Source: Meandrina meandrites (Eukaryota > Cnidaria > Anthozoa > Scleractinia > Meandrinidae). Taken from it: a stretch of DNA of 64,000 nt. The notes beneath the pieces were generated by a model. It was given only the letters and a program-made list of their open reading frames with translations. It did no database searches and was not told where the DNA came from. Shown here piece after piece: positions 48,812 through 61,871 of this stretch. The DNA is taken from NCBI GenBank assembly GCA_963693305.1, contig OY855915.1, positions 16,013,284-16,077,283 on the forward strand. The letters are read 5' to 3'. The position numbers were made by a program, and so were the translations under genes. The stretch's first letter is position 1. The number at the start of each line of letters is the position of its first letter.

Positions 48812-49346
48812 TAGGATTAGCCACAAGTTGCTCGGCAACTTTTGCGATTTTCGGCAACTTTTGATTTTTTTTAGCATTTTTTAAATTGTTTTTTACTTTT
48901 TTCACAACATTTATTAGCGTTTGAAAGAAAAGTCAGCTAACTTCAACTGCATACCACTGTGTGAGTGTGTGGACGCCAAGACTGGCCAATAACAATTACC
49001 AATGCCAGCTTGGTGTTGCACACCTGTCCATGAGGTGAGCGGTATCACATGAAAAGTTTTTCAAGATGGCGGACAGGAAAACGCTGATGGCAGAGAACAC
49101 TGTCAGTGATTCAGATTAGAGCTGAAAATGAAGTTTCGTTAAAAAAAGAAAATGCGAATAAAACCTTCTTAAATTGTGCATGATCTAAACCGCAACAAAA
49201 CCAACTTCAACAAGTAAAGAAAAATGCAACTTTTCGGCAACTTTTCGAAATTCAGCAACATTCAGGAGCAACATTTTAGTAACTTTTAGACACTTTCATC
49301 GGCATCTTTTTGGGAATTTATTGGCAACTTGTGACTAAGCCTAATT
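48812..49346. mobile_element. Possible palindromic element, 0.5 kb
   Basis: Ends TAGGATTAGCCACAAGTTGC and GGCAACTTGTGACTAAGCCT are imperfect inverted repeats. Internally CGGCAACTTTT recurs several times on both sides. No coding capacity, no clear target duplication. Confidence 0.5.
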
Positions 49347-50203
49347 CCGAGAGAGTGAGAAAAAAATTGTTTTGCAGTCTAGATCATTCGCAATGCGACC
49401 AACCATTGGGAAGCACAAAATGCATAAACAAAAACAAACAAACAAAAGCAAAACAAACAAACAAAACAGGTAGAAACAATTCGTTTTGCTACCCAGTCAC
49501 AAAACCTCTTGCGTGACGGCAAAAGGTCACTCGCCGTTGTTGTTTTGATACCACTGTTGAAAATAGTTTAGGTCTCGCACAGGGGCGGGGCAGAAAACTC
49601 CTCAAATTTTCGTATCTGAATCATCCAACAACAAATGACGTCACATCCGGTCAAAAACGGTCAAAAATCGGCGCGGCGCTCATTTCTGCAGAGTTGAAAA
49701 GTGAAGTTTCGGTCGAGTGTGATTTTTTCGTATTTGTGAACCAACACTTTCATGGTATTTTATTATGAGGATATCAGCAAGTTGCAGAGACATTGTTTCG
49801 ACTTCCGGAGCAAAGATTTTGGCAAGAGAGGAACGTTTATTATCATTTTGTAGGGGAAAACCAGAGAGCGAAGTGCCATATCATGGCGGATATTTCACAC
49901 CTTGAAAACGAATGGCGTTCCAACTTTTGGCTCTAGTAGTTCCTGATGCATCGATAACATCATGTTCTATAGCCTACGATCTCCACAACATCATGGATGA
50001 AATACTGGTGATCATAGTTTGTAGTGTTAAGTGCTGGGAGTAGTTAACCCTCGCTGTAAAGTTTTGAAAGTCGCTGTCACTAAAAGCTGTTGTTATTCTT
50101 CATCCACGTGTGTTTCGTCTATAAGAGGGAAGTTGCATCGGATGCTGAAGGTTGGTCTTTATTTTTTTCTGCCTTTCCTTTCCTATTGTTGTTTTCAGGA
50201 AGA

Positions 50204-50491
50204 TTGAAAACATATACACTTAGGTTTAGAGTAATCAGTTGCCTTTTTTGAGCGTCATTGTGAATTATTTAACGACTTAGCTTCATAATCATGCAGATCA
50301 CAAGTTTTAACTTGGGGTTTATTAAAATTTAACTTCATAATCTTATATTGAAAACATATACACTTAGGTTTAGAGTAATCAGTTGCCTTTTTTGAGCGTC
50401 ATTGTGAATTATTTAACGACTTAGCTTCATAATCATGCAGATCACAAGTTTTAACTTGGGGTTTATTAAAATTTTATTAAAATTTAAATTT
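50204..50491. repeat. 144-bp tandem duplication in left arm
   Basis: The block starting TTGAAAACATATACACTTAGG at 50204 repeats at 50348 with the same order of landmarks (GAGCGTCATTGTGAATTATT, ACTTGGGGTTTATTAAAA). The right arm has a single copy. Confidence 0.75.
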
Positions 50492-50854
50492 ATTTAACTT
50501 GGGGTTTATTAAAATAAAGGTGCACACACCATCATCGGCCTCTGATCTCCTGGATTTATTCAGAAATTTTAAGCCATCCATATGATATTCTCCAACAAAA
50601 GGAGACCTGATGTACATTACCCTACCTCACAGGCTTTCCTCCTTAACTGATCCAGTGATCCTCAACTTACTTCCCCTACATATATATACCCTGCAGGCCA
50701 TGATGATGGGTGTGTGACTATCTGAGAAGTTGAAAGTTGTGTAACCATGGGCAGATATTTTTTGCAGGCTTTAGGTTGAAACTTTGACCTGCCTAATTTA
50801 CTTTGTACAACTGATCAATACCATTTTCAATGACTTTCCATGACCACGCTTACA

Positions 50855-52794
50855 CAAGGCTGCTGCCTAAGGAAATTTCTAAGGAGCCCTTCAGGCTCCT
50901 ATCATCAAAAGTTAGGAGCCCAAGCCATTACTTTAGGAGCCCAGCCTAAAAGTTGCCATGGTCGATCCTCGGGGGAGGGGGGCAGGGTAGAAGAAAAAAA
51001 CAAATCTAGGGGAGGGGCCTGGGGAGCAGCCCCCCCCCCCCCCCTCCCATCCCCTTCCACATGCACAGACATTTTGATTTGTTTGTACATGAACAGAACT
51101 CCTTTGGACAAGATTTTTTCTCTGAGAGCTCCTGATCACGAGACTGAGGGTAACCTCCCTCAAATAGTTGTGTCAGAAATTCTAGCTTTCTTAACTTGAC
51201 AGTTTATTTAGCCGAGCCTCTCCTTTGATAAAACCCTTTTTACACTGATTGGGTGACATGAACAGGAGTGTGTATATTAGAAAGTTTCTGTAGGCTTAAA
51301 ATGAGTTTGAAAATCTGACCAGTATATTGTGCTGTGATGATGAATGTTGGATAAAATACTGTAAGTTGAAAATGTGTAAAACAAAATAAAACATTGTTTA
51401 AAAGGAGTTTTGAACATCCAAAGTTTTGAAGCAAAACCAATGAAGCAGCAAAATTATTATTTCACTTTTGCACAGCAAGCTCACTAAAGAACTTGAATTA
51501 TTGCTAGCAGGTCTATTTGAAGGTTATTTAAATTATGATTTTATCTACATTTCATAATCAGTTGTCAAAAATAGACCAGAAAAATTAAGTTGTGAAAAAA
51601 AAAACAGTTTCTCGGCTTATCAAATGAGTTGCTTATACCAATAGATTTTAGTAGTTTTAAAAACAATTCATGTTATGCAAGCTGTTTTCAGCAAAGTTTT
51701 CTAGCACATTATTGTTTTGAAGTGTAATGTTCTCCTTGTCACGGTTCAATGAGCGAGATAAAACACAAAATAGTTCCAATGAACAAACAAACAAACTTGA
51801 TCCACAAAAAACACTAGCTGATAAGAATGTCACAGAAAAGGCATTAATATTTTCTGTTGTTATGAAATTAAGCGTTCTCAAAAGTGAAAAAATAAAAGTT
51901 TGAGTTCGTAAGTGTAACATCAAAACATTCTGTACATTATTTTAGGCTTGTTGAAAAGGTTTTTGTATCAAGCTTTTGCAGATTAAGGGCGCGTTCGTTT
52001 GGGAATATTCTGGAATAAGAATATATTCTGGAATATATTCCTGCTATTCTGCTCCTGGGAGCAGAATAGCCGGAATGGAAATCCAAGTATTCCGGAATAG
52101 GAAGAGCAGCCAAACAAACGCTAAGTTGCATTATTCCAATTATTTATTGTATTCTCAGTGAATAAACAACAACCTTTTGAGGAACGCAACTGGCATGTTT
52201 AATTCCGCCATGATGTCAAACACATGCTTTTCCACTCATGCGCACTCACCTTATAGGTACGCAAAGCGTAGATACAATATTATTCTTATTCTGGATTGAT
52301 CCCAAACGAACGCGCCCTAAAATTGTCATGATCAGACCTGAAGCATGGATGGCCAGGAGATTCATTTCACTTTTGTACCCGTAAATGTTTACTTTAAATT
52401 CACTATAAACTCCTCCAAAACATCAACAAAGCGAACGAAATGTGAAGCAGCCCATAATACCATTCATTCTTCATTCCATATTTGGGAGTAAGTCCCAGTC
52501 CTAAACAGTCGAAAATAAATGGTTTTCGAAGTTGCCAAATTTTGCAAAAAAAATAAAAATATCTAGATTGTGGACAAGTTTAGTATTTCCGTTTTGAAAT
52601 GAAGCACTTACTGTTTTGAACGGGATATATCTTACGCCAGTGGAACAAAGTTACAAGGAAATTGAAGTCATTACATGAGAATTGGAAAATCGATGCTTAG
52701 GCGCCTATGCGGGCTCCTTGAACAAAAATTTAGTCGCCCGCACTCGTAACTTAGGCGCCCCAGGTGACTGGGCGCCCGTTAGGCAGCAGCCTTG
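50855..52794. mobile_element. Nested 1.9-kb element, CAAGGCTGCTGCCTAA ends
   Basis: Ends CAAGGCTGCTGCCTAA and TTAGGCAGCAGCCTTG, flanked by TTACA on both sides (50850-50854, 52795-52799). It interrupts the left arm of the larger element; the undisturbed arm near 55870 shows the empty site. Near its edges GGAGCCC / GGCGCCC motifs repeat. No transposase. Confidence 0.65.
51987..52317. mobile_element. 331-bp PIF/Harbinger-type MITE
   Basis: Terminal repeats GGGCGCGTTCGTTTGGGA and TCCCAAACGAACGCGCCC with TAA on each side (51984-51986, 52318-52320), typical of PIF/Harbinger MITEs. Contains an internal hairpin CTATTCTGCTCC...GGAGCAGAATAG. Confidence 0.8.
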
Positions 52795-52870
52795 TTACAT
52801 GTAAAATCCATAATTTTCCAGGGCTGGAAAATAAAAATTGTAAAATCCCATTTCCAGATTTTCCATGGAC

Positions 52871-53426
52871 CCACCTTGCATAATAAGGGATAACAATGAG
52901 CATTTAATTTAATTTGTCTTTATGTGAATCATAGTACTACTTCTCTCCCATTCATTAATTTTTCTGAAAAAGATTTTAATACTGCAGCCAGTCAAGGATT
53001 GCCTAGATTGTCTTACATTTCTTTTCATCTACTCTTCTATAGGTTAAGGGCTATATAAAATCCCAGAAGAGTGCAAAACATTCAGGAGTGTAATGGCATT
53101 TGAGAGCAAGAACGGAAGACGAAGAAAAGACAAGAGCACAAAGAAAATCTTAAATGGAAAAGAAGAAAAAAAATTTAAAGAAGAAGAAGATACAAAAAAG
53201 AATTAAAATGAAAAGTAAACTTATCCAAAAAATGAAGCAGCTGAAAAGAAAAAAACAAAAAAGGAGAAAAAACACCTTTACGAACTACTACTAAAAAGCC
53301 AAATTAGATGTAAACAGCTGGCAGCCCAGCTTACCCTCACGGCAACAGAGCTGAGGAAATTAATGCAGGAAACACAGAATTTGTATCAAAAAGTTGTGTC
53401 ATAAATTAAAACTCAGTGGTTAATTT
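52871..53426. other. Interior of hAT-like element, purine-rich
   Basis: Lys/Glu-coding purine-rich stretch at 53100-53290, ending in a short frame (AAQLTLTATELRKLMQETQ then stop near 53403). It could be a captured exon; no family recognised. Confidence 0.3.
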
Positions 53427-53582
53427 CAGTAAGACACTACCTCTCTGGAACCTGTATTTTCATTCGCCCGCTATAAACACTACCTCTATTGTTATTCAGG
53501 GCTAGGGGCATTGTTATGACCTGTTATCTATTGTTTTAAGAACCAATGAAGTAACTCGTTCCGAGAGGTAGTGGGCGACCCG
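53427..53582. mobile_element. 155-bp MITE, copy 2
   Basis: Direct-orientation copy of 43857-44012. Inverted ends CACTACCTCTCTGGAAC / GTTCCGAGAGGTAGTG. Confidence 0.75.
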
Positions 53583-53715
53583 TTAATTTTTTATACAAAA
53601 TAAGTTAAATTATGGCTGTAGAGCAACAAAATGAACATTTTAAACACAAAGTTATTATGAAATTACCACTCAGTTCTAAGCACCTTCTTTCAAAATAAGT
53701 CAAACGAAACTGTAA

Positions 53716-53932
53716 CAACCCTCCAAGTTAAGACCGTTTTAGTCGCCATGGTGACTAAAACTTTGGAGCTGGCGACTAAATTGGAACCGAAGTCGCCAGC
53801 CTGGTGACTAAAATTGTGAAGAATGATGAAAGTGTGAGGTTAATTTAGCAACTAAAAGTTTTCACTGGCGACCAAACTTGAGCAGTCAGTGGCCAAATGG
53901 CCACTAAGAAAAAAAATAAACTTGGAGGGTTG
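53716..53932. mobile_element. 217-bp MITE with TGTAA duplication
   Basis: Ends CAACCCTCCAAGTT and AACTTGGAGGGTTG; TGTAA flanks both sides (53711-53715, 53933-53937). Inside, GGCGACTAAA / TTTAGTCGCC modules repeat in both orientations. Confidence 0.75.
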
Positions 53933-53937
53933 TGTAA

Positions 53938-55790
53938 GTCTTTATAAAGTATGTTTAATTCAACGGAAATAACAACTTGATTTTTTGCAAGAACGTGTAC
54001 ATAGATCTATTTCTACAAATTTTTTAAAGAAATAACTTAACAGTTCATGCAGGCCTCAAATGAAAAAATATTTTCAAAAATCTTTCCAGAGAGCTATTAA
54101 TCAATTATCTTGGCCTAAATTATAATTTTCTAAGTTAAGAGGAACAATCGTCTATTATTTTGTCCACTACTGTATATGCCAAATTCTCACACCACTTCTT
54201 CTTTTTGGAACCCCTAGGACAAAAGAAACAAACACCTTAATTAGCAAGGGAAACAAACAAAGGAACTATTTATATTTACAACAATTATTAAGCAACTTAT
54301 GCCAGTTCAATCAATCAATCAGTTAATTGTTTTCCAAAAATTACACTGTCAAAGTCTAACTGTTTCCACCAGAATGTTTAACATGCTCAGCCCTCATCTC
54401 TTCAGTATGGTTTTCAGGCATATAATTTGTGGGCATGTTTACTATTTGCTCAACTGTACTTTCATTCATTTTTTATGTCTCAGTTCCACTAAACATGAAC
54501 ACTAATATTTGGAACATTAAATCTAGTAATATCATCAGCATCCTGATTTAAATGAACAATAACATCCAAAACTGTTAAAACTATTTCACAGGTTTAACAT
54601 ATATATCCTGCCAAAATATAATACACTAGTCATTCATTCACCAGGATGGTTATACATGCTCATCCCTCGTGCTCACCTGGTCATTTATGTACCTGAGGCC
54701 ATGTTGGCTTGTCACTCAACTGTTCATGTGCACGGTTGTCTCTATTGTCTGTATCTCTCACATCCATTACCAACATAAACATTTAATAATTGTAATAATT
54801 TTTTAAAAAAATCTGCTCATGCCCTAATGCCTCGGTTGTTTTGAAGACATCCTACAGGATCAGAACTTACTATCACGTTAACTAACCAAACAAAAGTCAA
54901 GCAATTAAAATTCATTTCTTACCCACTCCTTCCACCTTCTGGTTTGTTGGCTCCTAAATTTGTTCACTGTCCAATTGTCATCTATCCACCTTTCAGGTCA
55001 GCATTAATGTAAGCCACTGTCTGTTAATTTTAAACAAATCTGCATGAGGTATACCTTAAATAAAATAATTATTTTTTACTAATTATATCCTTAACACAAC
55101 CATACAATGTACACTATGGTGTTTCTATATGATGGGCCCTCATGTGTTCAGTGGGATGATTCAGACATTCATGTGCTCCTGCGCATGCCAGCTGGTCATT
55201 CGGCTGTTCATTCTTTCTGTTGTGTGCATGACTAGCATCCATTTCAATAATCAACATCATAATCTGAAGTATCAAACATCCAACATTGGGACTTCTTGAT
55301 GACATAAACCTATCAACCTAAATTACATAACACTCTCGAGCTCGTCAATCACTTGCTATGATGTCTTCACACTGTTTGCCCTTGTCTGTTCAGTGTGTTT
55401 GTTCAGACACTCATGTACCTGTTGACATGTTTGCTGTTCACTCGGCTGCTCATCTGTTTGTTCCTTTGTGTGAACCACATCCACTGCATAATCTTTAACA
55501 TCCGAACTATTAAAACCTTGCCTTATCGCTTACTTCCTTGCTTTCAATATAAAAAATGGTATCCCACAGTGTTGGAACTAGTCCATTGCATAAACAGACA
55601 AAACAAAAAATGCAGAAAACAGAGTTTGGCAAAATAAAAGAACATACAGAGAACATTTCCGAGTTTTAAGAATCACCAATAAGAAGTTGTGTGGATTTAT
55701 GACAGGTAGCTTTTGCAGGTTAAAAAAAAAATTCTATTCAAGTTGAAGTTACTTAAAAACCCAATTGAAAGGCTAACCACAAGCAGATTT
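53938..55790. other. Interior of hAT-like element, nothing recognised
   Basis: AT-rich, with loosely repeated CATTCATTCACC / GTTCAGTGTG-type phrases (54620-54780, 55130-55220, 55380-55490) that look like a diverged tandem repeat. No coding domain. Confidence 0.35.
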
Positions 55791-57016
55791 CATATGGGTC
55801 CATGGAAAATCTGGAAATGGGATTTTACAATTTTTATTTTCCAGGCCTGGAAAATTATGGATTTTACATGTACACATGTAAGTGTGGGTCATGGAACGTC
55901 ATTGAAAATGGTATTGATCAGTTGTACAAAGTAAATTAGGCAGGTCAAAGTTTCAACCTGCAGCCTGCAAAAAATACCTACCCATGGTTACACAACTTTC
56001 AACTTCTCAGATAGTCACACACCCATCATCATGGCCTGCAGGGTATATATATGTAGGGGAAGTAAGTTGAGGATCACTGGATCAGTTAAGGAGGAAAGCC
56101 TGTGAGGTAGGGTAATGTATATCAGGTCTCCTTTTGTTGGAGAATATCATATGGATGGCTTAAAATTTCTGAATAAATCCAGGAGATCAGAGGCCGATGA
56201 TGGTGTGTGCACCTTTATTAACTTGCAATTGTGATCTGCATGATTATGAAGCTAAGTCGTTAAATAATTCACAATGACGCTCAAAAAAGGCAACTGATTA
56301 CTCTAAACCTAAGTGTATATGTTTTCAATCTTCCTGAAAACAACAATAGGAAAGGAAAGGCAGAAAAAAATAAAGACCAACCTTCAGCATCCGATGCAAC
56401 TTCCCTCTTATAGACGAAACACACGTGGATGAAGAATAACAACAGCTTTTAGTGACAGCGACTTTCAAAACTTTACAGCGAGGGTTAACTACTCCCAGCA
56501 CTTAACACTACAAACTATGATCACCAGTATTTCATCCATGATGTTGTGGAGATCGTAGGCTATAGAACATGATGTTATCGATGCATCAGGAACTACTAGA
56601 GCCAAAAGTTGGAACGCCATTCGTTTTCAAGGTGTGAAATATCCGCCATGATATGGCACTTCGCTCTCTGGTTTTCCCCTACAAAATGATAATAAACGTT
56701 CCTCTCTTGCCAAAATCTTTGCTCAGGAAGTCGAAACAATGTCTCTGCAACTTGCTGATATCCTCATAATAAAATACCATGAAAGTGTTGGTTTCCAAAT
56801 ACGAAAAAATCACACTCGACCGAAACTTCACTTTTCAACTCTGCAGAAACGAGCGCCGCGCCGATTTTTGACCGTTTTTGACCGGATGTGACGTCATTTG
56901 TTGTTGGATGATTCAGATACAAAAAAAGTGCCAGGCGTCGCAGAGTGTTCTGCCCCGCCCCTGGTCTCGCATGATTGCCATTTGAAACATTATCATACTA
57001 AAAATTGCAAACAGAC

Positions 57017-57453
57017 TTACCGTAATGATTCGATTTAGCGCCCGGGGCGCTTATTTACTTTTGGCACCTCAAGGGAGGGCGCTTATTCGAGACAGGGCGC
57101 TTATTCGGGACAGGGCGCTTATTTAATTTTTTGAAAATCGACCAAATGTTTAAAAGTAAAACTCTTATAAATATTAAAATAACTAACAATGACAGAAACT
57201 GTAAGAGTAACAAATTGTTGAAAGTTCAGTTACTTTTAAAAATATTGTTCATTTTAGCAGTAGATATATACATGTACGGTACGGTGAATGTTCATGAGTT
57301 TATCCACGGTACTTAACAATAACAAAAACTTAAAGAATGGGGGCGCTTATTGGAATAGGGGCGCTTATTTACAAAAACACGTTCTATGGGGGGCGCTTAT
57401 TCGGAAGGGGGCGCTTATTGGAAGGAGGGCGCTAAATCGAATCATTACGGTAA
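57017..57453. mobile_element. 437-bp element with GGGCGCTTATT arrays
   Basis: Ends TTACCGTAATGATTCGATTT and AATCGAATCATTACGGTAA are perfect complements over about 23 bp. GGGCGCTTATT or close variants occur at least seven times near the two ends, three on the left, four or more on the right, in the same orientation. A TA flanks each end. It lies 250 bp upstream of the ATG of the transposase-like gene. Confidence 0.75.
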
Positions 57454-57704
57454 AGGCCCACCTTCGTCCAAGATGCATTGCGCGCCGCGATCGCTTATCC
57501 TCGATTTCTTGTTACAAGAAACTGTCGAAGTATCAGAGAACATTTTATATCGACTTTCTCCGAAGCAATCCTGTATATATATTTCAAATCGCTGTTGTAA
57601 ATACGTTCCCTGTTTATATTTTTGTAGTTTTCTTGTAGTATTTTGAATATATCTTGTAAATAGTTGTATATTTTGCCGCTTGAAGCTGACGAGTGTCAGG
57701 CAAG

Positions 57705-58959
57705 ATGGCTAGCACTTCACGCCGTCGTGTTGGACGGCCGAAGTTGCCTGGCTGTTTAAAGACGATTCGTCTCAGAGACTCGGTATTCAACCTCTGGAGA
57801 TCAAGAAAACAAGCTCTTGGGTTTTTGGACAGAACAGACAGCGAGTTCGCGGAATTCCTGTTACACCGAAGGTGAGTTTTACAGCTAGAGTATTTAATCA
57901 AAAAGTTCTTTATATCCTTTTTTATTTTGACGAAATGTGACAGCGTTTGAGGTTTATTTTCTCCGTGTCTGTTTTCGAAGGCCGGCTACTGACGGTGCAA
58001 GGGCAGAAGAGGATTTATCGCTGTCTGTTGAAGACAATGGTGCTGGTGAGTTTACATTATAATGAAGCTACTTTGTAAGGCAACTTTGGTAATTGAATGG
58101 ATCTTGCAAACCAAGAATGTGTCCGTTTATATTAAAATAATCTTACATGATTTATAGTGCATTTAAATTCTGGTGGTTTATATTCTTTTCTGAATTGTTT
58201 TCTTTCCTGATACAATTTTATTTTATTATTCTTGTTGTAATACTACACAAGGTGTATATTCATGTATATAATTATTTACTTATTTATTTATTTATTTATT
58301 CCAGTTCCATTAGCTGTTCCACTGTTTTCTACACCTATCCGTGCACACCATGCTACCTCAAGTGATACGTAAGTATAAATTATCATAAAACTTGCCCAAA
58401 TTGCAGATTCATTGTACAAAAAAATTTATACAGTGAACATTTTACCTCTTTACAGAAATGTTGATGTCACTGGAGTTAGCTTAGAGGAAAGTGACAATGT
58501 ATCTAAGGTGGTTCCACATGAAAGTGTCATGTTTGCAGCCAGTGTAGTGAATCATGACTACTGCACTGTGCAGGGAAATCCGTGTTCTGTATTTGATTCT
58601 GGCCAATCAGCTCTGCAACCTGATTCAAGCTCAGACAATGACTCCCTTGGAGGGGATTGCCTCTTGTTAGAAGACTCTGATGATGATGTGGAATTCACTT
58701 TCAGGTACATAATTTGTTATTTTTCATGTTCATAATGTAGGGGAAAATAGTGGATTTCAGAAATAAGACAGACAGTTTGTTTCTTTGTTGAAAGCAGGAA
58801 CAAAGTTGTGAAATTACCAGCATTATTTTCATTTACATTCATGTTGCATTATTTTTATCTCACATGTAGTATGGCTTCAGTTGTTGAGAAGCTTGTTGCA
58901 CACAATTCAGAAAGTGATGACTCTTCCGATGAGTCCGGAAGTTTCTTTGGCTATGAAAG
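57705..58959 (+). CDS. Transposase-derived gene, exons 1-5
   Basis: Exons 57705-57871, 57981-58045, 58305-58368, 58456-58704 and 58870-58959, all with AG/GT borders and phases 2, 1, 2, 2, 2 that join without stops. The ATG at 57705 is in AAGATGG context. Residues 5-14 (RRRVGRPKLP) form an AT-hook, and the rest of this half is acidic and Ser-rich (SSSDNDSLGGDCLLLEDSD). This is a DNA-minor-groove-binding N-terminus attached to the transposase-like core encoded by exons 6-8. A 3.1-kb intron with a nested element follows. Confidence 0.7.
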
Positions 58960-59340
58960 GTAATGATCCTAAAAAATAAACTTTACAGAAATTTTGCCTA
59001 AATACCTTTTTTGGGAGTACTTGACTTGCAAATCCTTGTAACAAAGTAGATTCAAAGTGTTTTTGTAGCCACAACTGGGACCCAATTATATTTCATGTGA
59101 CCTGTAGGATGGACAGTTGTTTTCCTGTTAACCGCTTGTACTAACTGTTAACTGAATCACTATTATATGCTGTGCTACAAATGTGGAAACTGCAAAAATT
59201 TGGTTGCTTTGCATTTCAGAATTGGTCTGTGTGTTTAAATATTTTCAAAAAAAGATTACGCTTCATTGCCTGGGCTGGCATCACTGTGGCTTGGAATAGT
59301 TACCTGAGCTGAATACATGAACGTGACATGCTAAGCCATA

Positions 59341-61871
59341 CAGTACCGCTCAAATGTAAGTTACCACCGTCTCGCGAGACGTGTCTCGTTTCTCTCGAGA
59401 CGAGTCTCGTTTCTCTCGAGACGAGTCTCGCTTCTCTCAAGAAGTTTCTCGTTTCTCGCGAGTGCACTGTAAGTACCAACGCTTTGCCTTCAGGTGAATG
59501 TACAAACGGCACTATTTTGATCTTATTTTGTGCACATCTACAGTGTATACATGTAGGAATCGCATTCGTTTTGTTGTGAAACAAACGGCTTGCAATCACG
59601 ATCGACGGAACGCTCGTCTTGATTTATTTTACTATTTGTATTCGCAACTTCAAGCGACACAAGTTTAGATGTCTAATAAAACGGTTATCTTAATGGAACA
59701 GGTTTTCATTTAAAATTACAAGGTCGAAGTTCTTCAGATAGTTTTGATCTGATACTTCACGGATCGAGAGCGCTTAAATCGATGGTTGCTAGCGTGCGGC
59801 TTTACGCAAACAAACTAATGGTCACAGGCCCGTCTTGAAATGTTCTACAGTTCTTTGACTGACTTCTTCTGGTACCAAACTGAAAAAGATTTGTTTTAAA
59901 CTAAATACTTCACGGTAAAACAAAATGTTTTGAACGCATGAGGTTGAACGGATGAACGGCCAAAGGGAATTTTCGAACGGCAGACGACGAACGGCTCCCA
60001 CATGAACCTGTTTATACATGGCAACGGCGCTCTGTTCCGCTCTGTTTACATTTGCAGTCGCCGCTGAGAATGTAACACGACCGGCTGTATTATGTAGTCA
60101 AAAGAGCAAAGACCGGAATCTTCCGAATTTGCTTGGTGTATTCCTGTTATTTCAAACAAAATACATATCGAAGGTAAAACAGCAGAAGCGTAGATAAAAA
60201 AGTAATAACAATCGTGACAACGTGAGACAACTCGACGCGCGAAGGTCACACTTTTGTCGGAATGTGCTGTGTCAGCGACTGAGAACGTTGTTTAAAATTC
60301 TCGTACATGTATATTTGAAAGGTATCATTACACGACAAATGTCTGGATATTTATTATTTCTTTCAACTTTGCCACACAGATCGGATATATAAGAAGCCAA
60401 ATCATTTTGTTGATTGTCGAGTTGTTTCCCCGCATACAGCATGTCTGGGACGGCGGGACATATTATAATGCACGTGCTTCATTTCTTTACTTTTCTATAA
60501 GTCGTAAATGTTAACACTGATCGCCGACCAAGCAATCTGAGCATCAAATTTTTACAATTGACCGAAAAACGTTACAGTGGAATAAAAGTTATTCTTATCT
60601 GCAAAAGGAACAAAATTTCTAGCGCTAGCCGAACAACAAATAAACAACTCGTTGGAAGAAGACGACATTTGCATAATCAATGATGAACGTTACAAGATAA
60701 CACATTTCCTGCAAATGTCATTGATTCCCTGATCTTCCGTAAAGCTTTAATTCGATCGTAGTAAGCGTTCACAAACTTAACAAACAATCTTTTGATGTGT
60801 TTGTTTTCATGACTGCATATTTCAGCTTTGCCGCGAATATTATAATCGCGGGACACGCTGTCACGCTTGTTGTTGACAGCCGTATTACAACTTATGAAGT
60901 TTTCATCCCGGTAAAAGTCAACTTGTTGACTTAAGTCTTGAATGAAACGTTTGTCGATAATCGAAAGATAGCTCAGCGTGCAGGAGCAGAAAAAGATCTT
61001 GATTATCATATTCACGAGGTGATTGTAAACAACGCATATTTATTCGTAACGCGATGTAACTGCGAATACTACTACATTCTTTATTTGTCAAGTTGTTCGA
61101 CGAGAGCGGCTGAACGGATAGCGCTGTCCCGGATAGCTCGAGCCGTTCGAACGAACGGTTCGAACGGCTGCAGTTTACCGGAATCTTTTCGAAACTGTAA
61201 ATCAGAAAATCACTCGACCAAAACTTCGTAAATAAACATATCATGCATCTCAAGTTTCATCAAAACAATTTTATCTGGGCTTATTTATCTGTCAGTTTTC
61301 TTTCTGACTGCTTTCTCCAAGCAAAAACTGGCGACACAATTACAACCAACGAAAAGTTGTTCAAACAACGCCGCTGTTGGTGCTGTGGAGTCGGCAAAAA
61401 AGTAAATTTCAAAGCGATAACATTAATGAGCGCCATTTCTGCGAGACGCGTGAGCCGACGTCGCTTATGCTGAGCGGATTTGTTGAGTCGGAAATTATTT
61501 TAAATAAGTAGATGATTTCGATTGAAAATGAGACGAGGCGATCTTGACGTACGCTTATAAACCGCGGCGACATTCTTCTAGAAGATAATTGTTTACGCAT
61601 TACACCGACGTCCGGAGGCGTTGCAAATTCAAGTAAGATAAAGCGTAAAACAAACAAACTTTCTGTTGATAATTTCGACTTCACCGATTTGACAACGCAC
61701 CGCAAACAGAAATCTCTGATACAATAGAGTACAACGGCTTCTCGCGAGTAATATATTCCATACTAAACGGTTCAGTGACTCTCGAGAGAAACGAGACTCG
61801 TCTCGAGAGAAACGAGACGCGTCTCGCGAGAAACGAGACGAGAGGTGGTAACTTACATTTGGGCGGTACTG
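59341..61871. mobile_element. 2.5-kb TA-flanked element in intron
   Basis: Begins CAGTACCGCTCAAATGTAAG and ends CATTTGGGCGGTACTG, flanked by TA (59339-59340, 61872-61873), the pattern of Tc1/mariner-type elements. Subterminal arrays built from GAGACGAGTCTCG palindromes lie at both ends. No transposase frame was recognised inside; it should depend on a partner. Confidence 0.7.
59368..59462. repeat. Left subterminal CGAGACGAGTCTCG array
   Basis: About four units of a 21-bp period containing GTCTCGTTTCTCTCGAGACG. A matching but shorter array in complementary order occupies 61779-61853 at the other end of the element. Confidence 0.75.

Larger units (their letters stand above)
49580..56963. mobile_element. 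hAT-like 7.4-kb element with >1-kb inverted arms
   Basis: Starts CAGGGGCGGGGCAGAA, ends TTCTGCCCCGCCCCTG, and is flanked by the 8-bp duplication GTCTCGCA (49572-49579, 56964-56971). The left arm (about 49580-50854, continuing at 52800-52870) and right arm (about 55795-56963) are reverse complements. The left arm is interrupted by a nested 1.9-kb element and carries a 144-bp tandem duplication. No transposase frame was found inside. Confidence 0.75.

Noticed and set aside
50840..51199. 119-codon frame near poly-C
   Set aside because: Starts at repeat ends, contains a homopolymer tract and has no domain-like sequence.
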